Shown here in pieces: positions 50,549 through 58,161 of a DNA stretch of 64,000 bases. The position numbers and the translations under genes are program-made. Below the pieces are notes generated by a model. The model did not search any database, was not told where the DNA came from, and saw only the letters and a list, made by a program, of their open reading frames with translations. Each line of letters starts with the position of its first letter. Position 1 is the stretch's first letter. This stretch comes from Gammaproteobacteria bacterium (GTDB taxonomy: Bacteria > Pseudomonadota > Gammaproteobacteria > Pseudomonadales > Pseudohongiellaceae). The stretch spans positions 48,470 to 112,469 of the forward strand of contig VYCF01000014.1 of the NCBI GenBank assembly GCA_009844085.1. The letters are read 5' to 3'.

Positions 50549-51763
50549 TCAGTTGGGCGCGGGTTCAACAGGCGTTCCCCTGCGCAGTTGTATCGTCAAT
50601 CCCGGAGAGGAACTGCTGAGTATGGAATTCCGATCAAAGATGCGCAACCTGCGGTCGCTCGGCCGGTATATTTCCGAGTTCGCGGCAAGAACGTTTTCCG
50701 CCTCCTCGCGAGCGTCCCGCGCCAGGTTCAGCTCACCGAGCTGGACATAGACCATTGCCAGTCCGGTATGAAAACTCGGCTCGAACGGTTTCAGCCTGAC
50801 GGCGCGCCGGAAGTACAAACGCGCGGCTCCATAGTTGCCCTGCTCATACGCCCTTCTGCCCTGGGCGTACTGGAAATACGGGTTGCGTTGATTGAACCGG
50901 TCAATGACGCTTGCGTATTGCCTCGCCCGCTCTTCGTCGCCCTGCGCGCGAAAGAGTTTTACCAGATTGTTGATCGCGGTCGCGTTGGTTTTGTCCAGAT
51001 TGAAGGAAAAGTGGTAACTGAATTCGGCCAATTCTTCATTGTCCAGCCGCCTGTAGGCCGTACCGAGATTGTTCCAGGCAAAACTGTTGGCCGGGTCGAT
51101 GAACAATGCGTTCTTGATGTAACCCATTGCCTGTGCGGTTTCGCCGGCCACCAGCGCTTCCACGCCAAGATTATTGAAATACAGCGATCTTGCCACCGCG
51201 TCCGAAACTATGGATTCGGTCATCGACTGCAAGGCGATTTCGGGCGTGAAATCGACTACGTAATACTCCCTGGCGCTTAACCGGCCGGTAGCGTTGATGT
51301 GCTGGCTCACCACGAGCAGGTCGCCACGGCGGTCCCAGCTCGGCTGCACTTCAACTGTCTGGAAATTGGCGTCCAGCCCCACATAACGGGCCATGGCGAC
51401 ATAGAGATTCATCACCGACAGGCAATTACCCTCCCTGGCGTGAAAGATTTCGACCGCGGTGTGGGTTTTCGCGTCGGAATACTGGATGTTCAGGAAGTCT
51501 TCGCCGTAAAGCAGATCCTGCAACGTGCTTACCAGGTATTCTTCGCCGCGCCCATCCACTTCCATGTTTTCGTGGAGCCACTGCTTGATCTCGTCATCAA
51601 GGGACAGGGGGTCGATTTCCGGATAGTTGTCGCTGGTCTGGTCGATTACCTGGGCGTAGAGGGCGGGGTCGAACACGTAGTCCGTTTCGAGGTCGATAGT
51701 TGCACAGCCCGCCAGCAGAACCAGGCTGCCTGATAGACTCGCGATGCCGATTCGAATATTCAT
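50549..51763 (-). CDS. transglutaminase-like/TPR lipoprotein, tandem paralogue 1
   Basis: A 404-residue protein with a standard lipobox (LVLLAGC, Cys20), so an outer-membrane or periplasmic lipoprotein. The transglutaminase-like core carries C114 (REGNCLSVMNLY), H155 (SQHINATG) and D171 (YYVVDF). TPR repeats follow (NNLGTAYRRLDNEELAEFSY, GRRAYEQGNYGAARLYFRRA). It is paralogous to the next gene downstream (49299), separated by 20 bp, and both follow an exported protein of unknown family. Bacterial transglutaminase-like folds may act as peptidases or cross-linkers; which applies here is unknown. Confidence 0.84.
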   Translation of the reverse strand: MNIRIGIASLSGSLVLLAGCATIDLETDYVFDPALYAQVIDQTSDNYPEIDPLSLDDEIKQWLHENMEVDGRGEEYLVSTLQDLLYGEDFLNIQYSDAKTHTAVEIFHAREGNCLSVMNLYVAMARYVGLDANFQTVEVQPSWDRRGDLLVVSQHINATGRLSAREYYVVDFTPEIALQSMTESIVSDAVARSLYFNNLGVEALVAGETAQAMGYIKNALFIDPANSFAWNNLGTAYRRLDNEELAEFSYHFSFNLDKTNATAINNLVKLFRAQGDEERARQYASVIDRFNQRNPYFQYAQGRRAYEQGNYGAARLYFRRAVRLKPFEPSFHTGLAMVYVQLGELNLARDAREEAENVLAANSEIYRPSDRRLRIFDRNSILSSSSPGLTIQLRRGTPVEPAPN

Positions 51764-51786
51764 ACTGTCGTTCCCCTTGACATATT

Positions 51787-53367
51787 CTACCGGAAACGGC
51801 GCGGCGTCTCCCTGCCCGCCTTGTCGATCTTCATGAATTGATAGCGGCCTTTCAGGAAAGGCACGGCATCCTGCTCCAGCCGGCGGAACAGCGCGACCCA
51901 GCCCGCGTAACGGGCGAGTTCCGCCAGACCCGCACCGAGGCCGTCCACATCGGTGCTTTCGCGCAGGCGCGAGACATAGCGGCCCCAGTTGCCGTCATAG
52001 CGCACCGTGCCGCTTGCGGAGTCATATTCGTATTCAAGCGCGAGCCGGGTCTGGGCAATGCGCATGCTGTCCGCCGACAGGAAACGCACTTCGAATCCGG
52101 TTTCGAATTCCTGCAGCAAACTGCTTTCTACTCCGCTTCGGCTCCAGGACACGCCGGTATCGATGATCACGCTCTTGGTCACCGGCAGATAATCGAGATG
52201 TTCGAAAGGCAGGGTATCGGCGAACAGAAACGCATAACCGGCACCGGTATCGCGCAAGGCCGAGGAGATGCTCACGCGCCGGTCTATGTCGAGGTCCACG
52301 ACTGCATCGGATCGGGTTCTGATCGAGCGGCTGGAAAGATCGAACAGGGATTTCAGCGTGGCCGGGTCATCGCCCGGCAATCGGCGGCTGATCCCGTTGG
52401 TTCCGGATGCCGAATCAATACCGTGCAATATGAATGAATCGCCATCAAATACGAGTTCAACAGGTACGAAGTCCAATTCAGCGCTTTCGCCGAGAGCGAT
52501 GCCGCCAGGCACCACGATTTCCTCGATGGTGGGCTGGTTGAATTCATCGCCCAGCGTGATCTTGCGAAAAATTCTGGGTTCGTTGCGCGAAAGACTCCGG
52601 TCGTCCCTGTTCGGCGGGTCGCGAAAAACCGACGCTGAGTCCCGGCGCAGGCGCTCGCCGAGGAGCTCCATTTCGGTCACATCGGTACGCAACCGGCGCG
52701 CCGCACGCGAATCGATAGCCAGCCGATATTGTGCGGTGGCGTAAAATTCCCCCGCACTGGAGCCATCATCGAGGCGAAACGGAAGTGCTTCGTATCCTTG
52801 TTGTCCAGCGATTCGCGCCACCAGCAACGCGGTTTCCACATCGTCGTCCGCGAAACTGACGAAAAGCCGCTTGCGTTCGAAATCACCAAGCCAGGATTCG
52901 AGAAAACTCACGTTCGCGGTATCGGAAATCACGGCCAGCCCGCCAATTTCACCAGCCCGGAACGCAGCCTCCCAAGCCTCGATCTCAGCGCTTGTCGGAT
53001 ACCCTCCGGGCGGCAAGTCGGCGAAGCTCCCGAGACGCGGCGCATCGAGCGAGCCGAGATCGCGCTCATTCAAATTTGGTACGAGCTCAAGTTCAGCTGC
53101 GGGAATCTCCCCGGCGAGCGCTTGAAACAAGTCTTCGACCGCATCCTGGGCGTAGACGGGAATGCAGAACAACAACAGACCAAGAAAGCAAAATGACAGA
53201 TTGTGGGCAATGCAGGATGTGAGTCGCTGTCGGGTGGCGTGGGGTGCGGCGGGCGTGCGAGGCAGGACGCCGAGCCCGAAGCCTACAGGGAAGTATTTAC
53301 GGCGTCCGCCGCACCCCACGCCACCCGGCGGCGACGGATCGAAGCCACTAATTCGCGCAAACATCAT
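51787..53367 (-). CDS. exported protein of unknown family; 5' end runs through repeat copy D
   Basis: A 526-residue reading frame with an uncertain start. A hydrophobic export segment (LSFCFLGLLLFCIPVYAQ) is at residues ~58-75, followed by an acidic, mostly beta-type ectodomain I do not recognise. The only ATGs before it (53367 and 53364) lie in the end of the upstream gene, so the first ~48 residues are encoded by repeat copy D. No ATG, GTG or well-placed TTG exists between the repeat and the export segment; an ATT or CTG start is possible. The repeat may have displaced the original start. It ends 23 bp before the tandem lipoprotein pair and is probably cotranscribed. Confidence 0.6.
   Translation of the reverse strand: MMFARISGFDPSPPGGVGCGGRRKYFPVGFGLGVLPRTPAAPHATRQRLTSCIAHNLSFCFLGLLLFCIPVYAQDAVEDLFQALAGEIPAAELELVPNLNERDLGSLDAPRLGSFADLPPGGYPTSAEIEAWEAAFRAGEIGGLAVISDTANVSFLESWLGDFERKRLFVSFADDDVETALLVARIAGQQGYEALPFRLDDGSSAGEFYATAQYRLAIDSRAARRLRTDVTEMELLGERLRRDSASVFRDPPNRDDRSLSRNEPRIFRKITLGDEFNQPTIEEIVVPGGIALGESAELDFVPVELVFDGDSFILHGIDSASGTNGISRRLPGDDPATLKSLFDLSSRSIRTRSDAVVDLDIDRRVSISSALRDTGAGYAFLFADTLPFEHLDYLPVTKSVIIDTGVSWSRSGVESSLLQEFETGFEVRFLSADSMRIAQTRLALEYEYDSASGTVRYDGNWGRYVSRLRESTDVDGLGAGLAELARYAGWVALFRRLEQDAVPFLKGRYQFMKIDKAGRETPRRFR
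53212..53348 (+). repeat. interspersed structured element, copy D (~137 bp)
   Basis: Begins GCAGGATGTGAGTCGCTGTC and ends GGCGACGGATCGAAGCCAC, its last base falling in the stop codon of the upstream minus-strand gene. Arms are GGGTGGCGTGGGGTG and CACCCCACGCCACCC, exact complements and unlike copies A-C. The core has the shortened mini-hairpin GGCAGGACGCC (53261-53271) and TACAGGGAAGTATTTACGGC. The downstream gene's reading frame runs through it. Confidence 0.88.
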
Positions 53368-54901
53368 GGTCGGTGCCGCGCCGCTTGTTGAGCAGGCGCA
53401 GACGCAAGTCGCTTACCCAGTCGGGTTCGCCCCACAAATGCAGCGGCTGTGCGAGTTCCGCGATAAGCCGCTCGGCTTCATCGAACCGTTCCGCCTCGAT
53501 GGCGTATCTCACCGCCTGTTCCATGATAAATGTATCGGCCGGCAGCAACTCGAATGCCCGGCGCTGGTACTCGATGCCGTTTCTCCAGTCGTATTCTTCG
53601 AACAGGAAGATTTCCCCCATGGCGAGATTGGCTTCCGGATTGTCCGGGTGCATGGCGATCACCCGCTCGAAAGCCTGCAAGGCCGCGGCAAGCCGCTCTT
53701 CAGCCCGCGCCGGCGCCCATTCATTGTCGCAATCCTCAAGTTCGGCTTCCCAGTATTCACCATAGTCGAGCAGGATGTCGGGATTGTCCGGTTCCAGCAC
53801 CACGGCGTGCTCGAAATAGCCGGCGATCTGTACATCGCTTTCGCGCACCGACTCATCCTGGTAGCGAAGCGAGTCGCCGAGCCCGGACCAGGCCCGGGCG
53901 ATGGGGGAATCCCGCTCGGTCAAGTCGCGGAAGAACTCCTCCGCCACTTCGAGTTGGCCGGAATTGAGCGCGAGTTCGCCCAGTTGGATGGCGACCCGAT
54001 CCGGGTCGGCGGCAATCGGGTCGAAGTCGAATCCGGCGCGCAGGCCGGTCATCGGGATAGTCCATTCGCTTGCGTTCGTATTGCGCAGAAAATTCCGCAA
54101 TTCATCTTCGAGTTGTTCAGGCCGGATACTGAAGGACTGGTCGAACGCGAAACGTGGATTGCGGCCGTCCAGTAAATGATCGAGATAGGCCTGCAGATGC
54201 TCGCGATGGTCGCTGAAGCCTTCTTCGTGGCCATGGCGCATATAGGTCAGCAGCGCCTCTGACTTGAGATTGGCGATCTGGATCAGCCGCGGTGAAGCGA
54301 GCGCAGCGTCCTGGTACAGAAGGCGCTCCATCGCCAGTTCTTCCGATAATTCCGCCATCCGCTCATTCGTTGCCCGGGAATATCCGGGCAATCGCAGTTC
54401 CGCGCCGTCGACCTCCATTCGCGAGTAATAGCCGGCCAGGCCTTCCTCGTACCAGCGCGGCATGCGCAGATCGACGAAATTGCGCATCAGGAAATGCACG
54501 TAATAGTGGAGCCCCTGCTGCCAGGCCATGTCCTCGTCCAGGGACATCGCCATGTAATTGGCCCTTGGCGTCGGTATATGGAAACCGGCGTCCCGCTGCA
54601 GGCTGAAATGCCCGAAGTCCTCGAAATCGTCGAACAGATAGACCAGGTTCGGCACTGTTGCAGCCGGCAACCCTTCGGAACGGCCGAGCAGGCGCCCCAC
54701 GGCCTGACGCCAGACTTCGAGTTCGGCGCCAACCTCGGCGGTGCGCCGGGAGGAAAGTTGACTCAGGATACGAAAGTTATCGGTTTCCAGCAGCCACCAG
54801 CGCTCCTGCGCAAGTTCCTGCTGGGCCACGCTGCCGGCGCAATACAGACAGGTCCCGACAGTGACGATCAAGATCAAAAATCGGTTGCGAAACACTCTCA
54901 T
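53348..54901 (-). CDS. exported peptidase-MA-like/TPR protein with altered zinc motif
   Basis: A 517-residue exported protein. A signal peptide covers residues ~1-27 (ending AGSVAQQ). Residues ~30-250 resemble the DUF1570/peptidase MA-like fold: W-rich start, a LVYLFDDFEDFGHF strand, then HYYVH at 132-136 and MPRWYEEGLAGYYS at ~147-160. The family zinc site is HExxH; here the catalytic Glu is Tyr, so it is probably not an active protease. TPR-like helices fill the C-terminal half. First gene of a four-gene leftward cluster of exported proteins. The start at 54901 gives the signal peptide directly after Met. Confidence 0.75.
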   Translation of the reverse strand: MRVFRNRFLILIVTVGTCLYCAGSVAQQELAQERWWLLETDNFRILSQLSSRRTAEVGAELEVWRQAVGRLLGRSEGLPAATVPNLVYLFDDFEDFGHFSLQRDAGFHIPTPRANYMAMSLDEDMAWQQGLHYYVHFLMRNFVDLRMPRWYEEGLAGYYSRMEVDGAELRLPGYSRATNERMAELSEELAMERLLYQDAALASPRLIQIANLKSEALLTYMRHGHEEGFSDHREHLQAYLDHLLDGRNPRFAFDQSFSIRPEQLEDELRNFLRNTNASEWTIPMTGLRAGFDFDPIAADPDRVAIQLGELALNSGQLEVAEEFFRDLTERDSPIARAWSGLGDSLRYQDESVRESDVQIAGYFEHAVVLEPDNPDILLDYGEYWEAELEDCDNEWAPARAEERLAAALQAFERVIAMHPDNPEANLAMGEIFLFEEYDWRNGIEYQRRAFELLPADTFIMEQAVRYAIEAERFDEAERLIAELAQPLHLWGEPDWVSDLRLRLLNKRRGTDHDVCAN

Positions 54902-54983
54902 GTCGCACCGTAGAGGCGCAGGCATATTCAACGATTCACTTTAGCACGAAGTTGAATGAGATTCTGCACCGCACACCGGGCAA

Positions 54984-56630
54984 CTACATCGCCGAATAAT
55001 TGGGCCCACCGCCGCCTTCGGGGGCCACCCACAAAATGTTCTGGGCCGGGTCCTTGATGTCGCAGGTCTTACAATGCACGCAATTCTGCGCGTTGATCTG
55101 GAAGCGTCTGGCTCCGTTCTGTTCCACGACTTCATAAACGCCCGCCGGACAATAACGTTGCGCGGGCTCGTCATACAGCGGCAGATTCACGTCGATCGGA
55201 ATCGACGAATCCTTGAGTTGCAGATGGCAGGGCTGGTCTTCCTCGTGATTGGTGTTGGACAGGTATACCGATGACATCTTGTCGAAACTGAGTACGCCGT
55301 CGGGCTTTGGATAATCGATGCGCTCACTTTCCTCCGCCGGCTTCAACTGGCAGTGATCCTTGCCGGGGTCGCGCAAATTTACCGGCAGAGCCCCGCCGAA
55401 CAGATTGTGTTCGACCCAGGTGAAAGCGCTGCCGAGCCAGAATCCGAGTTTGTGGAAGGCGCCGCCGAAGTTGCGCGCGCGATGCAATTCGTCGTGCAGG
55501 GGCGAGTTCCGGAAGCGTTCGCTGAAATCGGTTTCGGAGGCGTCGTCACCGAGGGCGGCGAACAGGGACTCCGCCGCCAGGACGCCGCTCTTGATCGCGG
55601 TATGGCTGCCCTTGATCTTGGCGGCGTTCAGCGTACCCGCGTCGCAGCCGATCAGCAGCCCGCCGGGAAAACTCATCTCGGGCAGGGAGTTGAGCCCTCC
55701 CTTGATGATCGCCCGGGCGCCGTAACCGATACGCTTGCCGCCTTCGAGATAGCGTTTGATAACCGGATGATGCTTGTAACGCTGGAATTCGTCGAAGGGG
55801 CTGATATGCGGGTTCCGGTAACCGAGATCGACGATCAGGCCCACATAGACCTGCCGATTCTCGGCGTGGTAGAGAAAACCGCCGCTCGTGGCCGCGTAAC
55901 TCGGTCCGGTCATGGGCCAGCCGGCGGTATGCACCACCAGGCCTTCACGGTGTTTTGCCTCGCTGATCTCCCAGACTTCCTTGATGCCGATGCCGTAATG
56001 CTGAGGGTCGCGATCCTTGTCGAGCTCGAAGCGGGAGATCACTTCCTTGCCGAGATGACCGTGGCAGCCTTCGGCCAGGATCGTGAACCTGGCGTGAAAT
56101 TCAAATCCCGGCTGCCAGGTCGATTTCCGCTCGCCTTTCGCGTCGATGCCCATGTCGCCGGTGGCGACGCCTTTCACGCGGCCGTCATCGTCGTAAAGAA
56201 TTTCGGTGGCGGCAAAACCGGGAAAGATCTCGGCGCCGAGTTCGGCCGCCTGATCCGCCAGCCACCGGCACAAGTTGCCCAGGGAAATGATGTAGTTTCC
56301 ATGATTGCGCATGGGTTTGGGCACGAGGAATTCGGGGAAACGATACGAAGACTTGCCTGAACCCAGGTAATAGACCTGATCGCCGGTGACGCGGGTATTC
56401 AGCGGCGCGCCCCGATCTTCCCAATCGGGGAAAAGCATCTGCAGCGCATTCGTCTCGAACACGGCGCCGGAGAGAATATGAGCGCCCACTTCCGAGCCCT
56501 TTTCCAGCACGCAAACGGAAATCTCGCGATCGGCCTCCCGCGCCAGTTGCAACAGGCGGCAGGCCGTGGCCAGACCCGCGGGCCCCGCGCCGACGATGGC
56601 GACATCGACTTCCATGGATTCCCGAGTCAT
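54984..56630 (-). CDS. electron transfer flavoprotein-ubiquinone oxidoreductase
   Basis: A 548-residue membrane-associated flavoprotein that passes electrons from ETF to ubiquinone during fatty acid and amino acid oxidation. The FAD motif VAIVGAGPAGLATA begins at residue 10. The C-terminal 4Fe-4S site has CPAGVYEV followed by NCVHCKTCDIKDP. Length matches ETF-QO. No etfAB genes are in this window. It stands upstream of the exported-protein cluster with an ~80-bp gap. Confidence 0.96.
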   Translation of the reverse strand: MTRESMEVDVAIVGAGPAGLATACRLLQLAREADREISVCVLEKGSEVGAHILSGAVFETNALQMLFPDWEDRGAPLNTRVTGDQVYYLGSGKSSYRFPEFLVPKPMRNHGNYIISLGNLCRWLADQAAELGAEIFPGFAATEILYDDDGRVKGVATGDMGIDAKGERKSTWQPGFEFHARFTILAEGCHGHLGKEVISRFELDKDRDPQHYGIGIKEVWEISEAKHREGLVVHTAGWPMTGPSYAATSGGFLYHAENRQVYVGLIVDLGYRNPHISPFDEFQRYKHHPVIKRYLEGGKRIGYGARAIIKGGLNSLPEMSFPGGLLIGCDAGTLNAAKIKGSHTAIKSGVLAAESLFAALGDDASETDFSERFRNSPLHDELHRARNFGGAFHKLGFWLGSAFTWVEHNLFGGALPVNLRDPGKDHCQLKPAEESERIDYPKPDGVLSFDKMSSVYLSNTNHEEDQPCHLQLKDSSIPIDVNLPLYDEPAQRYCPAGVYEVVEQNGARRFQINAQNCVHCKTCDIKDPAQNILWVAPEGGGGPNYSAM

Positions 56631-56766
56631 GAGTTCCCCCTGTTCGTTCCCGACACTTCAACCGAAATTATGCGGAATCCGGCCGCGCGGCGCAAAAAAA
56701 GGTCGCGATTACGTGAAGGTACCGGCCCGGCCAGGGAACCTTCGGGAGAGGGTTTTCGGCGTTCCG

Positions 56767-57126
56767 TCAGAATCGTTCTTCGTCGATCCAGTAGTTGCTG
56801 ACGACGCCATCGGCAAATTCGATGGAAAGCGTCTCGATGCGTTCTTCCTCGACATCGACCGCGAAGATCAGGAATACGCCTACTTCGGTGTCTTTCTCGG
56901 ATCTGTTCCGGTACTTCCAGACTGCCGTGCCATCGGCGTAAGACAGCCTGCTTGTCGGGTCGCCGAAAGTGTCGCGTACGAATTGCTCATCGCTCCGGCC
57001 GACTTCCAGACGCGCCACGTCGCCTTCGCTCCATACCGTTTGCAAGGCGCGCGAATCCGAATCGACCATCACCAGACAGCCGGTAAGCGCCAGGGCCAGA
57101 ACTGCCACGAAAGCGTATTTGAACAT
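56767..57126 (-). CDS. BamE/SmpA-OmlA-like lipoprotein
   Basis: A 119-residue predicted lipoprotein: lipobox ALTGC with Cys17, then a small BamE-like alpha-beta domain (RLEVGRSDEQFVRDTFGDPT, TAVWKYRNRSEKDT, IETLSIEFADGVV). BamE belongs to the outer-membrane protein assembly complex, but many BamE-like proteins have other roles, and genome context here does not decide. The start at 57126 follows GAGGAAC; a longer frame upstream adds a charged leader that would spoil the signal peptide. Confidence 0.8.
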   Translation of the reverse strand: MFKYAFVAVLALALTGCLVMVDSDSRALQTVWSEGDVARLEVGRSDEQFVRDTFGDPTSRLSYADGTAVWKYRNRSEKDTEVGVFLIFAVDVEEERIETLSIEFADGVVSNYWIDEERF

Positions 57127-57335
57127 TGCTCGTTCCTCATGAGTTTGCGGGTGGACCGCCGCCAGGCGGCGTTGACGGGCTCCTTCGTTTTTCTCCGTCC
57201 ACCATCTCAACGAACCGTGAGGAGAAATAGTTACGCCAAAATCTTCAACTTGTGCCGGAAAAATATAGCCGGCCCTGCCGATAAACGAAACAAGCTCAAG
57301 TCAAGCGGCTGATTTCCAAAAAACGGAGTCGCAGC

Positions 57336-58130
57336 ATGTCCCCAAAACTCGTCCTGCGGCATTCGCTCAACTGTCTGGCACCGATCATCGTACTTGCGGC
57401 CATCGTTCCGGCTCTGGCGCAAACTACCTGGCGCGGCTTGGAAGTCGCCCCCGAGAATCGTTGTTCGGCATACAGTTCCGGCGACTATTCCTACCGGAGC
57501 AGTCTGGAGGACGATCTCGTGGCAATGCTTGGCGGCGTGTACAGCCCTTATACGGGCGAATGGTTCGATTCCAAGGCCAAGACCGATATCGAACATATCG
57601 TCGCCAGGTCCGAAGCCCACGACAGCGGCTTGTGCTCGGCGTCCGTCGAAGCGAGACGGGAGTTCGCCGGCGATCCTCTCAACCTCACGCTGGCAGACCC
57701 GGGCACGAACCGGGACCGGAAATCGGACAAGGACGCGGCTGAATGGCTGCCCGAGTTGAACCGATGCTGGTTCGCGAACCGGGTGCTCAAGGTGAAATTG
57801 AAATACCAACTGTCCGTGGACCGGGACGAAGCGGAGGCGCTGGAAGCGATTCTGGCGGGCTGCATGAACTTCGCCCTGGTTGTCCATCCTCCGGACGCCG
57901 GACCGCTCTCGGGAATCTACGTTTCGGCTTCCGTCCGGGAAGCACTGCTGATCGTGCAGGACTACTACGGTGCAACCATCAGTTTGTCGCTGCCGTATGA
58001 ACCCGGCCCATCGGGGGAACTGGTTCCCGGCGTGTGGAGTTATTCCGCCGAGCGAGTCGAGGAAGCCCCGGCTGGCTACGAAAGATTTTTCCCGGACGGT
58101 ACCCTGGTCCTGCTGCCGGAACCCGAATAG
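57336..58130 (+). CDS. secreted HNH-type nuclease (DUF1524/GmrSD C-terminal-like)
   Basis: A 264-residue protein with a signal peptide (cut near ALAQ, residue 29). The nuclease core is DIEHIVARSEAHDSG at 84-98, with the catalytic DIEH, then DPLNLTLADPGTNRDRKSDK at ~113-132, the HNH-family Asn and the NxxKxxK region. The same motif pair occurs in the DUF1524 nucleases of GmrSD restriction enzymes, but export suggests an extracellular or periplasmic DNase. The C-terminal ~90 residues are unassigned. It sits between a BamE-like lipoprotein and the Type ISP enzyme, convergent with the latter. Confidence 0.83.
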   Translation: MSPKLVLRHSLNCLAPIIVLAAIVPALAQTTWRGLEVAPENRCSAYSSGDYSYRSSLEDDLVAMLGGVYSPYTGEWFDSKAKTDIEHIVARSEAHDSGLCSASVEARREFAGDPLNLTLADPGTNRDRKSDKDAAEWLPELNRCWFANRVLKVKLKYQLSVDRDEAEALEAILAGCMNFALVVHPPDAGPLSGIYVSASVREALLIVQDYYGATISLSLPYEPGPSGELVPGVWSYSAERVEEAPAGYERFFPDGTLVLLPEPE

Positions 58131-58161
58131 GGCCATTGACTGCTGAATCGGATAGTCACCG

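Noticed and set aside
25903..53348. The repeats as a CRISPR array or as insertion sequences
   Set aside because: The copies are kilobases apart, in both orientations, with no regular spacers, no cas genes, no transposase and no obvious target-site duplications.
54926..54957. ATTCAAC/GTTGAAT inverted repeat between ETF-QO and the exported-protein cluster
   Set aside because: The 7-bp arms are 18 nt apart, AT-rich and without a T-run; too weak to call a terminator or operator.
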